Assembly: GCA_002973635.1 (NCBI GenBank)
Contig: CP027224.1
Coordinates: forward strand, 3,234,501 to 3,298,500
Direction of reading: 5' to 3'
Source of the DNA: Lysinibacillus sp. B2A1
Lineage (GTDB): Bacteria; Bacillota; Bacilli; Bacillales_A; Planococcaceae
DNA: 64,000 nt
Of this stretch, positions 26,177-35,703 are shown one piece after another. The translations under genes and the position numbers were made by a program. Under the pieces are notes generated by a model. It searched no databases. It was not told the DNA's origin and saw only the letters and a program-made list of their open reading frames with translations. The first letter of the stretch is position 1, and the number at the start of each line of letters is the position of its first letter.

Positions 26177-27064
26177 ATGTTGGATTTAAAACAATTACAA
26201 TATTTTATTTCTGTAACAGAACAAATGAATTTTTCAAAGGCAGCAGAAAAATTGCATATTTCGCAGCCTTCCTTAAGCAATGCCATCAAGAAATTAGAGC
26301 ACGAGATTGGCTCACCATTATTGAATAGAAATACAAGAAACCTTCAACTAACAGAAGCTGGTGAGCTTTTATATGAACGAGCAAAAGTGATATTAAAAAA
26401 TATGGAAGTTTTAAAAATAGAAATGGATGAAGTGATTGTACATGGTACAAGTGAAGTGACGATAGGCGTGATGGAATCCATCAAGCATTGGCTTCCAAAA
26501 GTTATTGCACAATATAAAAGTAACTATCCACAAATGACGATTCATTTAGTAGATATTTTAGGCAGTAAGCGGGTTAAAAAATCACTAAAAGGCTATAAAA
26601 CACATGTAATTATTACTAATCAGCGGATGGATGATGAAGAGCTAGAAGTTCAAAGCTTATATGAAGAGCGTCTTGTTGCTGTTTTGCCGTTAAATCATCC
26701 ATTAGCAGAAAAGGATCGACTGACGATTGCTGATCTATGTAATGAACCATTTATCATTAGTACAGAAGGATTTCAAACGAGGCTTGATATTTTAAGTGCA
26801 TTTGAGCAGGTGGGCTTAAAAATGAATATTCAATATGAAATTGAACGCTTTGAAACGGCTGTATCGCTTGTTCGAGAAAATTTAGGGATTACAATCTTAC
26901 CAGAAAATTATTTACAAGGCCCTACTGCAAAAACTATTGTACAAAAAGAAATTGATGGTCCGAATTTACGGCGCAATGTCTATTTAGTATCTTTAAAAAA
27001 TCGTCATTTACCGCTTGCTATTCGTCACTTATTAGCAAATATTGTGCAATTTTTTGAACCCTAA
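26177..27064 (+). CDS. LysR family transcriptional regulator
   Basis: 295 aa. LysR helix-turn-helix at residues 18-37 (FSKAAEKLHISQPSLSNAIK), then a substrate-binding domain with the usual two lobes. AGGAGTGATTTT precedes ATG. Divergent from hutG-gltS, so it probably controls that pair in response to histidine, glutamate or an intermediate. Confidence 0.93.
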   Translation: MLDLKQLQYFISVTEQMNFSKAAEKLHISQPSLSNAIKKLEHEIGSPLLNRNTRNLQLTEAGELLYERAKVILKNMEVLKIEMDEVIVHGTSEVTIGVMESIKHWLPKVIAQYKSNYPQMTIHLVDILGSKRVKKSLKGYKTHVIITNQRMDDEELEVQSLYEERLVAVLPLNHPLAEKDRLTIADLCNEPFIISTEGFQTRLDILSAFEQVGLKMNIQYEIERFETAVSLVRENLGITILPENYLQGPTAKTIVQKEIDGPNLRRNVYLVSLKNRHLPLAIRHLLANIVQFFEP

Positions 27065-27209
27065 TCACTGAAAATAATGTTTTTGAATTGAAAATTTCCT
27101 ACGTTTCTAAAATGCTGTTTAATGACCAAATTTTCTCTATCATTCAAGTTTTTCTAAAATAGATGATTGATTTACAGGAAATATAGCGGTAACATTTAAT
27201 GTAAGAAAT

Positions 27210-27227
27210 AAAATGAACATTCATTCA
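27210..27227 (+). promoter_or_regulatory. FadR-like operator before acyl-CoA dehydrogenase
   Basis: AAAATGAACATTCATTCA, 18 nt, has a perfect right half TCATTCA and five of seven matching bases in the left half of the Bacillus FadR consensus TGAATGA-N4-TCATTCA. It lies 30 nt before the start codon of the acyl-CoA dehydrogenase. FadR (TetR family) represses fatty-acid breakdown genes until acyl-CoA is present. Confidence 0.6.
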
Positions 27228-27256
27228 TTTTTTGCTCAAACAAAGGGGGATTTTCT

Positions 27257-28492
27257 ATGAATTTTTCTTATAGCGAGAAGGTAGTAGAGTTACAGGGGAA
27301 GCTGACTAATTTTATGGAGCAATACATTTATCCAAATGAGGCAGTATATGCAGCACAGGTAGATGCAATGGAGGATCGTTGGGAGGCAATTCCACCAATA
27401 ATGGAGGAGCTAAAGCAAAAGGCAAAGGATGCGGGCTTATGGAATTTATTCTTGCCGGATAGTGAATATGGGGCAGGTTTAACAAATTTAGAGTATGCGC
27501 CTTTATGTGAAATTATGGGACGCTCTTTACTTGCACCAGAGGTTTTTAACTGTAATGCACCTGATACAGGAAATATGGAGGTGCTTGTGCGCTATGGCTC
27601 AGAGCAGCAGAAAAAAGAGTGGCTAGAACCATTATTACGTGGAGAAATACGTTCCTGCTTTGCAATGACAGAACCAGCCGTAGCGTCAAGCGATGCGACC
27701 AATATTGAAGCTAGCATTGAACGTGATGGGGATTTTTATATCTTAAATGGGCATAAGTGGTGGACAACAGGGGCTGGAGATCCTCGTTGTAAAGTCGCTA
27801 TATTTATGGGAAAACATAAAGACACTACAGCACCAATCCATGAGCAACAGTCAATGATTCTCGTCCCTATGGACACACCTGGAGTAAAAATAGAGCGCAT
27901 GTTAACGGCTTTTGGTTATGACCATGCACCGGAGGGACACGGTGAGGTAACGTTCACGAATGTTCGCGTACCTGTGAACAATATATTGTGGGGGGAGGGT
28001 AAGGGGTTTGCCATTGCACAAGGAAGATTAGGTCCTGGTCGAATCCATCATTGTATGAGACTTATTGGGGCTACTGATCGAGCATTAGAGGAAATGTGTA
28101 TACGTGTGCAAGAGCGACGAGCCTTTCATCGACCACTTGCAGATCAAGGTGTGATGCGTGAGCGGATAGCGGAGTCTCGCATTGATATCGAGCAGGCAAG
28201 ATTGTTAACGCTAAAAGCAGCATATATGATGGATACAGTAGGTAATAAAGAAGCGAAAGCAGAAATTGCCATGATTAAAGTGGTTGCTCCTAACATGGCT
28301 TTAAGAGTTATTGACCGAGCGATTCAGGCATTTGGTGCTGCTGGGGTTGGACCTGATACGACGCTCGCTGCACAGTGGGCCAATTCTCGCACATTGCGTT
28401 TAGCAGATGGACCGGATGAGGTGCATCGCAATACAATTGCTAAATTGGAGCTGAAAAAACATGCTAAAAAACTAGAGGAGCTGGTGAAATGA
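27257..28492 (+). CDS. Acyl-CoA dehydrogenase
   Basis: 411 aa. [17 protein letters not shown] and [12 protein letters not shown] match the FAD-binding mid-domain, and [13 protein letters not shown] / [11 protein letters not shown] the C-terminal domain, of the long ACAD10/11-like subgroup. It oxidises acyl-CoA with FAD. AAAGGGGG precedes ATG. The next gene overlaps it by 4 nt; with the SDR and phosphotransferase genes it forms an operon of a type associated with degradation of hydroxylated or branched acyl-CoA (inference). The FadR-like box lies upstream. Confidence 0.93.
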   Translation: MNFSYSEKVVELQGKLTNFMEQYIYPNEAVYAAQVDAMEDRWEAIPPIMEELKQKAKDAGLWNLFLPDSEYGAGLTNLEYAPLCEIMGRSLLAPEVFNCNAPDTGNMEVLVRYGSEQQKKEWLEPLLRGEIRSCFAMTEPAVASSDATNIEASIERDGDFYILNGHKWWTTGAGDPRCKVAIFMGKHKDTTAPIHEQQSMILVPMDTPGVKIERMLTAFGYDHAPEGHGEVTFTNVRVPVNNILWGEGKGFAIAQGRLGPGRIHHCMRLIGATDRALEEMCIRVQERRAFHRPLADQGVMRERIAESRIDIEQARLLTLKAAYMMDTVGNKEAKAEIAMIKVVAPNMALRVIDRAIQAFGAAGVGPDTTLAAQWANSRTLRLADGPDEVHRNTIAKLELKKHAKKLEELVK

Positions 28493-29264
28493 CGGTACTT
28501 GACTTATTTAGTTTGAAGGGAAAGACAGCCATCGTAACAGGCGGAGGACGAGGACTGGGAGCCCAGATAGCACAAGGCTTTGCAGAGGCTGGTGCCAATG
28601 TAGTGCTGTGCTCACGAAAAGTAGAGGCATGTGAAGAGATAGCAGCAGAACTAGCGAAATTAGGTGTACAAACATTAGCTCTTGCCTGCGATGTAACAAA
28701 ATCAGATGATGTAGCGAATGTGGTATCAAAAACTATCGAAACATTCGGCAGTATTGATATTTTAGTAAATAATAGTGGAGCATCTTGGGGTACTCCTGCT
28801 GTTGAAATGCCATATGAGGCTTGGCAAAAAGTATTTGATGTTAATGTAAACGGTACATTTTTAATGAGTCAAGCAGTTGGCAAAAAAATGCTGGAACAAA
28901 AAAGTGGCAAAATTATTAATATCGCCTCAATTGCAGGGCTAGGTGGTACATTACCAGATTTTATGGATACAATCGGTTATAACGCAAGTAAAGGAGCGGT
29001 TATTACCTTTACAAAGGATTTGGCCGTAAAATGGGGCCATATGGTGTTAATGTCAATGCGATTGCACCAGGATTCTTCCCAACAAAAATGTCTAACGTTT
29101 TAATTAAACGTGGACAAGAGTATTTAATGGGGGCCACACCATTAAAGCGTTTAGGCTCTGAGAATGATTTAAAGGGAGTCGCGTTATTTTTAGCGGCGGC
29201 TGCCTCAGATTATGTAACAGGTGATGTTATTGTTGTAGATGGTGGCATGAGCTCAATTATTTAA
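28489..29264 (+). pseudogene. SDR family oxidoreductase with a frameshift
   Basis: Reads as a 258-aa short-chain dehydrogenase broken by one base. The first frame carries TGGGRGLGAQIA (cofactor) and NNSGAS, with the catalytic Tyr-Lys region YNASKG, and runs through AVKWG to a false tail. The second frame resumes at GPYGVNVNAIAPG and ends with VDGGMSSII. The shift falls in the GGGGCC run at 29033-29037, which has lost one base. Everything else is intact, so this could be a real recent mutation or a sequencing error. It oxidises or reduces a hydroxyacyl-type substrate with NAD(P). It overlaps the acyl-CoA dehydrogenase by 4 nt. Confidence 0.85.
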
Positions 29265-29277
29265 GGGGAGGGTTTTG

Positions 29278-30321
29278 ATGGATACGATACAGGTAAGGGC
29301 AAATGAACGTCTTGATGAAGTGAAATTACAGTTATTTTTAAAAAGTCAATTTCCAGATTTACCAGAAGGAATTCTCGAAATTTCACAATTTAGTGCAGGA
29401 CATTCAAATTTGACCTATTGTCTAAAAGTAGGTGATTTTGAAGCCGTTCTTCGTCGACCTCCACATGGACCAGTCGCCAAAAAAGCGCATGACATGAAAC
29501 GTGAATTTACGATTTTATCTGCCTTGCATCCATTTTTAGCTGCTGTACCGAAACCATTTGTTTACATTGAAGACCGAGATATTATCGGCAGTGATTTCTT
29601 CATAATGGAACGAAAGAAGGGCATTGTGCTTGATACAGATTTTCCTAAAGGTATTGAGCATAGCGAGCAACTAGCACGCCAGATATCTGAAAAAATGGTT
29701 GATTCCCTTGTAGCTCTTCATGCTATTCCATATCAGGATACGATGCTTAAGGATATGGTCAAGCCAGAAGGATTTATGGAGCGGCAGGTACTGGGCTGGA
29801 TTGAACGCTATGACAAAGCGAAAACAGCACAGCATGCTGAGGTTGAAGCGCTGACAACATGGTTAAAGGACCATATTCCTACTAATAGTGAGGCTACGAT
29901 TATTCATTATGATTATAAGCTGAATAATGCTATGTTTTCCAGTGATTTTACGGAAATGATTGGACTTTTTGATTGGGAAATGACGACAGTAGGGGACCCA
30001 TTAGCTGATTTAGGTGTGGCAATGAGCTACTGGATGCATGCGGATGATCCAAAAATGCTATTATACGCACTTGGAGAGCCACCAGTAACAATTTTGCCAG
30101 GCTTTTATACACGACAGGAATTTATACAGCGCTATGCAGAGAAAAGTGGACGTGATGTCTCAGCTATTGATTATTACATTACATTTGCTTACTTTAAACT
30201 AGCTGTTATTTGTCAGCAAATTTACTACCGCTATGTAAAAGGTCAAACAAAGGATGACCGATTTGCACAGATGGATAAAATGGTAGCCGCACTAATTCAA
30301 CAAGCTTCTAAGGCAATATAG
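29278..30321 (+). CDS. Phosphotransferase (APH) family protein
   Basis: 347 aa. Kinase-like APH fold with FSAGHSNLTYCL near residue 43, IIHYDYKLNNAMF (catalytic loop) and GLFDWEMTTVGDPLADLG (metal site). Members next to acyl-CoA dehydrogenases resemble the kinase half of human ACAD10/11, which phosphorylates 4-hydroxyacyl-CoA; that role here is inferred from the neighbours. ATG 29278 is used because GGGGAGGG lies 5 nt before it. Last gene of the operon, 13 nt after the SDR. Confidence 0.88.
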   Translation: MDTIQVRANERLDEVKLQLFLKSQFPDLPEGILEISQFSAGHSNLTYCLKVGDFEAVLRRPPHGPVAKKAHDMKREFTILSALHPFLAAVPKPFVYIEDRDIIGSDFFIMERKKGIVLDTDFPKGIEHSEQLARQISEKMVDSLVALHAIPYQDTMLKDMVKPEGFMERQVLGWIERYDKAKTAQHAEVEALTTWLKDHIPTNSEATIIHYDYKLNNAMFSSDFTEMIGLFDWEMTTVGDPLADLGVAMSYWMHADDPKMLLYALGEPPVTILPGFYTRQEFIQRYAEKSGRDVSAIDYYITFAYFKLAVICQQIYYRYVKGQTKDDRFAQMDKMVAALIQQASKAI

Positions 30322-30708
30322 AATTAATTGTAACTTTAATCAGAAAAAAGTGAATTTTATTACACCGACGGTTGCTTTAATTAGCAGCCGTATTTTTTAT
30401 CAATGTTACAGATTATCCGACACTATAATTATTAAATTCTATGTTTACACTCGCACCATACAAATTAAATACAAAAAATCATTCACGTAAAAATACTTAA
30501 AAGAGGGGGAATGCACGTTCTTATTTTATCATGCGAATTTATGGATTAAAGGAAAGGGGAAATACAATATTTATTTATTGTTTTTCGATAAAAAAATATT
30601 GACTTAGAATGTAAGTGCAGTTACTATAACAATAGCAAGTGTTAAAAACAGATTTCAATTTTGGTTTACTATTTGATAAAGAAGCAAAAGCTCAACGGAG
30701 GATAAAGG
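30322..30708. other. Intergenic region with terminator and promoter
   Basis: No gene. Contains the terminator at 30368 and, about 80 nt before the next gene, a promoter-like TTGACT-17-TACTAT (30599-30627). Otherwise AT-rich unassigned sequence. Confidence 0.6.
30368..30398 (+). terminator. Terminator of acyl-CoA dehydrogenase operon
   Basis: ACGGTTGCT with AGCAGCCGT (one G-U pair), 6-nt loop, then ATTTTTTAT. Confidence 0.8.
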
Positions 30709-30921
30709 ATGAAAAAATATTTATTTACTACATTGCCAATTTGTTTAGGGATTTTATGTTTAGTTACAAAGGGACTGATTGGAGATGAATTAATGGCAGA
30801 TGGAACAATTGTGGAAAGAAATTTCTTTTTAATACCATTAAGTTATTTGTTTTTCCTGAGTGGTATAATTTCATTTTTATTTGTAGCTATTTTATCAAGA
30901 AAGACAAATATTGCGAACTAA
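30709..30921 (+). CDS. DUF3955 membrane protein
   Basis: 70 aa with two membrane helices (6-24 and about 45-63) separated by the loop DELMADGTIVERNFFLIP, which is typical of DUF3955. Function unknown. AACGGAGGATAA precedes ATG by 8 nt. Monocistronic with a terminator at 30926. Confidence 0.85.
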   Translation: MKKYLFTTLPICLGILCLVTKGLIGDELMADGTIVERNFFLIPLSYLFFLSGIISFLFVAILSRKTNIAN

Positions 30922-30925
30922 TTAG

Positions 30926-30964
30926 AAAAAGATCAGGTTTACATATTGGGACCTGATCTTTTAT
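30926..30964. terminator. Terminator of DUF3955 gene
   Basis: AAAAGATCAGGT with ACCTGATCTTTT, 12-bp stem, shared with the convergent TPR gene, whose stop codon falls in the loop. Confidence 0.8.
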
Positions 30965-31460
30965 GTATTATTGATTCCTCCCAGATTTGATCAAGTTTAT
31001 CACTATAAAACTTAATGGCTTTGCTGTATGCATTTACACCTTCATGACTCGAAGTGGTTAAGAGAGTATTTAATAGTATTTCCATTGATTTTGAATGATC
31101 CTTCAAGTTATAGAGCGTCATAGCATAGAAAATCTTTAAATGCTCCACATCTGGAAAATCATTTATAGCTTGTTCTAAAATTTGCCTTGATTGTTCATAT
31201 TGACCTAATGTGCGATAGGTACTTCATAGTCCTAAATAAGCACCCTCTAAATCTTCATGGCCCAGCCCTAATTGTATGGCTGTTTCATAATGAGGGACAG
31301 CTTCTTTTTCCTTTCCTAATGAATCATAAGTCCATGCACAATGATAATGATACAACCCATTTTCAAATTTTTCTTTAATGAGAGCTATTATGAGTCGATT
31401 AGCTTCTTCTAAATGCCCATTTTCTCTCAGAGATATTATGTGTTTTAATTGTTTATCCAT
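30939..31460 (-). pseudogene. TPR protein broken by one nonsense codon
   Basis: A single frame of 174 codons is interrupted only by TGA at 31224-31226. The N-terminal part has YHYHCAWTYDSLGKEKEAVPHYETAI; the continuation has STYRTLGQYEQSRQILEQAI. Both are TPR units. The interrupted residue would be Gly in a YLGLGSTYRTLG pattern, and GGA to TGA is one base. TPR proteins bind partner proteins. The rest is intact, so either a recent mutation or a sequencing error. It starts at ATG 31460 and has a ribosome site (GAGG). Confidence 0.75.
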
Positions 31461-31674
31461 TTTCTAGCCTCTTCCTTTTATTGTAAAAATCTTAAATTCT
31501 ATTATAGCTTGTCATAATCAAATGTGTATAATAGTTATAAAATAAGCTTGAGGTGAACATGAATGCTTGAACGTTCAATGGAAAAGACACGGGAATGTAA
31601 AATGGAAAGGGAGTGATAGAAGGAAGAGTTTCATGATAGCTCTTCTAAAAAAATTAGAAAAGAGGACTATTAGT

Positions 31675-32514
31675 ATGAATAACATCAATTGTGAAGGCTT
31701 TGATTTAACATATTGTGTAAAGGGACAAGGGAAACAAATAGTGGTAATTGGCAGTAGTGTATATTACCCTCGCTTATTCTCTGAAAATCTCTATAAACAT
31801 TTTCAATTCTACTTTTTAGATCACCGAGGATTTGTGAAATCACCTGGAGAACTAAAACAAGAGGATTATACATTAGATAAAATTGTAGAAGATATTGAGG
31901 CTACAAGACAATTTCTCAAGCTAGAGAATTTCATTATTTTAGGACATTCTGGACATGCATTTATGGCCTTAGCCTATGCTAAAAAATATCCTCATTATAT
32001 AGACAAGGTTATACTCTTGAATTCTGCACCGACAAATAGTCAAGAAAGGCAACAGCAAAGCTTTTCTTATTTTAACGAGACAGCAGATACTGAGCGAAAA
32101 AGACAATTTGAGCATGATATTGCATTTTTAGAAGATGATATTCGTAATGACCCTGAAAGACGCTTTGTACATATGTGTCTTCGCATGGGGGCACATAGTT
32201 TCTATGATTACACATTTGATGCTACAGATATGTGGGAAGGTGTCTATACAAATATGCAAATCATTGATTATCTTTGGGGAGTAGCCTTTGCTGAACGCAA
32301 TTTGATTCACTTATTGGCTGATGTAGAAAAACCTGTTCTTGTAGGATTAGGTAGATACGATTACTTAGTTGCTCCTGTTTCACTTTGGGATTCAATAGAT
32401 GGGCTATACAAAAATGTCAAAAAGGTTATTTTTGAAAAGAGTGGTCACAATCCAATGTATGAAGAACCAGAAACTTTTGATAGAGTGTTAATCAGCTGGA
32501 TTAATAATAAATAA
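31675..32514 (+). CDS. Alpha/beta hydrolase
   Basis: 279 aa from ATG 31675. Nucleophile elbow GHSGH (Ser), acid residue in GRYDYLV and catalytic His in SGHNPM complete the triad. Substrate unknown; a proline iminopeptidase-like fold is plausible. The frame opens at 31567, but GAGG before ATG 31675 and family alignment from FDLTYCVKG favour the later start. ATG 31633 (behind GGAAGAG) is an alternative. Confidence 0.88.
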   Translation: MNNINCEGFDLTYCVKGQGKQIVVIGSSVYYPRLFSENLYKHFQFYFLDHRGFVKSPGELKQEDYTLDKIVEDIEATRQFLKLENFIILGHSGHAFMALAYAKKYPHYIDKVILLNSAPTNSQERQQQSFSYFNETADTERKRQFEHDIAFLEDDIRNDPERRFVHMCLRMGAHSFYDYTFDATDMWEGVYTNMQIIDYLWGVAFAERNLIHLLADVEKPVLVGLGRYDYLVAPVSLWDSIDGLYKNVKKVIFEKSGHNPMYEEPETFDRVLISWINNK

Positions 32515-32527
32515 TTAATTAACTTAA

Positions 32528-32572
32528 AACCAGTTATTCTCTATAGACTGAGAATAACTGGTTCATTTTTTT
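32528..32572 (+). terminator. Terminator after alpha/beta hydrolase
   Basis: ACCAGTTATTCTC with GAGAATAACTGGT, 13-bp stem, then CATTTTTTTA. Confidence 0.85.
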
Positions 32573-32574
32573 AT

Positions 32575-32836
32575 CTAGATTCAGCAAAATGTTACTATGC
32601 GAAAGTGCAGCGTCAAATACAGAATACTCCGATCTATATAGATAGTTTTTTCCTGTTCGAGATCTTTACATCCTGTGAAAACATCTGAGTGACCAACATC
32701 GTGCTACTGACGCTATGTTAGCACTACGCTTTCGCGCAAAAAACATCTGTTGACCTAAAGCCTCTGATGGATGTCTCAGATTTTGAATAGGGGTTTTTAC
32801 AAGCACAAGCTAGCTCGAAAAAATCCGAGCTCAATT
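32575..32836 (+). repeat. 300-bp dispersed repeat, copy C
   Basis: Shares TTCAGCAAAA at the left, CATCCTGTGAAAACATC, TGAGTGACCAACATCGTG, AGCACTACGCTTTCGC and AAAAAATCC at the right with the copy at 7127-7411. Diverged more than copies A and B. It ends within three bases of the stop codon of the minus-strand XRE gene, so it may have supplied that stop. Confidence 0.75.
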
Positions 32837-32838
32837 GG

Positions 32839-33402
32839 TTAAATACCGTATTTTAGAACAATATGCAAAACGGCTATGCTGTCTGAGTTATTGATATAGG
32901 TATGAATACCATCTGCTTTAAAGTTGATAGAATCGTATTGATTTAATATATACAAATTCTCGTTAACTTGCATCGTAATAGTTCCAGTCATGACCGAAAC
33001 GATTTCAGTTGTATCAGAATGATGTTTTTCTGGCTGGTAGATACTATGGGGCTGTAAATATGCACGATACATTTCGACGCCATTAATAGTTGTTTGAAAT
33101 ATAGGCTCAATCACCCAATTTTTTTGCTCTCCAACAATACGCAGGCCTTTTCCTGCCTGTGATAACGTGACATTACTTGCAGTTGAAAATAAGGACATCA
33201 GGGGAAGTGATAGTCCTGTTGAAATTTTCCAAAGCACACCAAGTGTAGGATTGGTTTCTCCACGTTCAATATTTCCAAGAGTAAGTTTACTAACACCTGT
33301 TAATTCTGCTAATTCCTGAAGGTTTAACTGTCTATCCTTGCGTAGTTTTTTTAGTGTTAGACCAATTTGTGTAACAATTTGATTTGGAGTATTTGGTTCC
33401 AT
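32839..33402 (-). CDS. XRE-cupin transcriptional regulator
   Basis: 187 aa. N-terminal XRE helix-turn-helix (residues 17-45, LNLQELAELTGVSKLTLGNIERG) and C-terminal cupin domain (about 110-187). This fusion usually senses a small metabolite and represses a nearby operon, often amino-acid or polyamine related; target not visible. GGTCTATT leader with AGGTC before ATG. The stop lies next to repeat copy C. Confidence 0.9.
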   Translation of the reverse strand: MEPNTPNQIVTQIGLTLKKLRKDRQLNLQELAELTGVSKLTLGNIERGETNPTLGVLWKISTGLSLPLMSLFSTASNVTLSQAGKGLRIVGEQKNWVIEPIFQTTINGVEMYRAYLQPHSIYQPEKHHSDTTEIVSVMTGTITMQVNENLYILNQYDSINFKADGIHTYINNSDSIAVLHIVLKYGI

Positions 33403-33888
33403 TTAATAGACCTCCATTCGTAGAATTGCAAGCAGGTACATAGATGATCTTTTTGATTTCACACTTTACTGTCTACAATCAAAAAGTGGCAATATCTAAT
33501 TTAAATATATTTACTGTTATCATAAGGCACCATACACTAAAAAGGCTACTCCCAATTTTGAAACAGCCCAGTGCTTTTTTATTCAAAAACTTACCTTAAA
33601 TTTTGTTAATAGCCTCAATTCTTTCACAATCTATAATAATAGGCATAGCGGCTGCCCTTATTTGAAGGAAATACGCACAACTACTTGGATAATCAAAATA
33701 CAAGAAGTAAACATTAAAAAAATTACCACCTTTAGCAAGAAAAATATCTACTAATACTCCAGGATCAAGTCGTTATAAAAGATGACAAGCATAGCCCTTG
33801 CTGTTGGCACCAGTTCTTAAAAGCACAGTGGAACTGATACACTGTTCATTTGAGATTTTAACTAAAAAGTTGAATATAGCTTTATTAA
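33403..33888. other. Gene-free region
   Basis: About 490 bp between the XRE gene start and the GNAT gene terminator. No frame with a ribosome site. A weak hairpin near 33540-33580. Nothing assignable. Confidence 0.5.
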
Positions 33889-33923
33889 TAAAAAAAGACT
33901 AGAACCACATAGTGCTCTAGTCT
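33889..33923 (-). terminator. Terminator of GNAT gene
   Basis: AGACTAGA with TCTAGTCT, followed on the minus strand by TTTTTT. Confidence 0.8.
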
Positions 33924-33931
33924 GTCAGAGA

Positions 33932-34507
33932 TTATTTGCAGGCATTATATTCCTCTTTAAGATAGCCGTATATTTCTAAATCCACAATACCTTTGCCAGA
34001 CCATAGTGAAGCCTGTCTTAATAGCCCTTCTTTGAGGAAGCCATTTTTTAGTAGTACCTTTTTCGACGGTTCATTAAGTGGCATCACTTCAGCCTGTATT
34101 CGATTTATTGCAGCCTCCTCAAATAAAAATTTTACAAGTATGTTTACAGCTTCAGTGGCAATGCCTGTACCCCAATACGCCTCAGCTAAATAGTAGCCGA
34201 TTGTTACCATATCTACTTTCTGATTAAAATCCATTGCTTCAATAATGCCTACCAATGTATCATTCTGGGATTTTTGGAAAATACCCCATTTTACTCTGCT
34301 TTTCTTCTGATAGTCTCTATCAAAATGACCAATCATTTTACCGACAGTTTGAAGATTGTGCTTTGGAATAATTCCGCAAAACTCAAATACTTTATCGTTA
34401 TCATAAAGGTCAAATAGCTCCTGTAAATGGCGATCCTCAATTTTTTTTAGCTCTAGCCTTGTTGAGCTTAATATTGGAAATTCCTCAAATACCTTTGTTA
34501 TATTCAT
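33932..34507 (-). CDS. GNAT family N-acetyltransferase (RimJ/RimL type)
   Basis: 191 aa. Acetyl-CoA-binding segment WGTGIATEAVNILVKFLF at residues 113-130, then the family block NRIQAEVMPLNEPSKKVLLKNGF. This is the RimJ/RimL subgroup, which acetylates protein N-termini or small substrates such as Ala-type amino groups. Substrate unknown. The upstream AraC gene ends 16 nt before it, so they form one operon. Confidence 0.9.
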   Translation of the reverse strand: MNITKVFEEFPILSSTRLELKKIEDRHLQELFDLYDNDKVFEFCGIIPKHNLQTVGKMIGHFDRDYQKKSRVKWGIFQKSQNDTLVGIIEAMDFNQKVDMVTIGYYLAEAYWGTGIATEAVNILVKFLFEEAAINRIQAEVMPLNEPSKKVLLKNGFLKEGLLRQASLWSGKGIVDLEIYGYLKEEYNACK

Positions 34508-34523
34508 GATGTTCTCTCCTTAG

Positions 34524-35390
34524 TTACGCTTTAATTGGAATGTAAATTTTCATTTTCATATCGTTTGGATAAGCTGAATTGACTACATCTGTTATTTCAA
34601 AATCAGGACCTTCATTTCTTTCATAATTAGAATTTGGTAGCCAAACTCCGTAAATATAACGTCTTGTATTTTGAATTGACTCTGCAGTTCCATTCATAGT
34701 GAATACCGCATATTTTCCCTCAGGAATTTCAAATTGGACAAAGCCATTGTCCAATGACTCGGTGCTACTCGTTACTTCTTCGCCAATAATAAAGGAAAAT
34801 TGTCCATTATCATGAAAGTTGGTGGATATCCCATAAGCAAAATTTGGTGCAAGTTTATGTGGAATTCGCTCATAATATAGATTTTTTCCAAAATTAATAT
34901 AAAATCCAGGAATATCGGTAAAATATTTTTCATCTTGCAAGCTTGTATTGTATTCATATCCAATAATAAGCTTTTTCTGTAAATAAATCATTTCAGGCTT
35001 ATTCATGATGAAATCTCCCTTTATTTTATAATCCTTAAAGTTTAGTTTACTTTGAAGGGGGACGACACTTTTTTCTTTACGATATTTTGCAGGTGTCACA
35101 CCAATGTAATTGACAAAAGCTCGCGTAAAAGCCTCCTGTGAGCTATATTGAAAGACAATTGCAATGTCTAATATACTGTTTGAGGTAGTTTCTAATAGTA
35201 TGGCTGCCTCAGATAACCTCCTATTTCGACTATACTGCTGAACTGAAAAACCAGTAATGGCTTGAAAAATTCTTTGAAAATGGAATGCAGAGAAATAAGC
35301 CTTTGCTGATATATCAGTAATAATTAATTCATCTTGTAGATGCTCCTCAATATATTCAATAGATTTTTGTATTCTTTCAAAATAATCCAT
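34524..35390 (-). CDS. AraC family regulator with GyrI-like domain
   Basis: 288 aa from ATG 35390. Two AraC helix-turn-helix motifs in residues 8-105 (DISAKAYFSAFHFQRIFQ and GVTPAKYRK), then a GyrI/SbmC-like effector domain (about 130-288) that binds small cationic or drug-like molecules. GGAG at 8 nt fixes this start; the twelve codons upstream are discarded. Operon with the GNAT gene, which suggests a drug- or stress-response role (inference). Confidence 0.9.
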   Translation of the reverse strand: MDYFERIQKSIEYIEEHLQDELIITDISAKAYFSAFHFQRIFQAITGFSVQQYSRNRRLSEAAILLETTSNSILDIAIVFQYSSQEAFTRAFVNYIGVTPAKYRKEKSVVPLQSKLNFKDYKIKGDFIMNKPEMIYLQKKLIIGYEYNTSLQDEKYFTDIPGFYINFGKNLYYERIPHKLAPNFAYGISTNFHDNGQFSFIIGEEVTSSTESLDNGFVQFEIPEGKYAVFTMNGTAESIQNTRRYIYGVWLPNSNYERNEGPDFEITDVVNSAYPNDMKMKIYIPIKA

Positions 35391-35703
35391 ATCATAGCTC
35401 CTTTCTGTGTATAATATTAACGACAATTAAACCTTATTTTTTGATAATTTGTGCTAATATTGTAAATGAAAATGGAAGCGAATAGTTGATAGAAGTTTAA
35501 TAAAAGTAAAATCAAGAGCATAAACTAAATATTCTAAAATATGTTATTGATTAATAACGAATTAAAATGTATAATTTTGTTATATTTTACTGAAAGCGAG
35601 GGATTTAAGATGACAGTCAGCTCTTTTTTACCATCAAACAAATTTGAGGTGTGGAAGAACTAAAATTTACTAGATTCTTCTGCATAATATCGGAGGAATT
35701 GAA
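35391..35703. other. Gene-free region with an 17-codon frame
   Basis: AT-rich spacer between divergent genes. It contains ATG 35610 to TAA 35663, 17 codons (MTVSSFLPSNKFEVWKN) behind GAGGG, 40 nt before the methyltransferase. It could be a leader peptide or the remnant of a gene start. Nothing else is seen. Confidence 0.4.

Noticed and set aside
29031..29264. 77-aa frame as a separate gene
   Set aside because: It is the C-terminal third of the SDR after a one-base frameshift.
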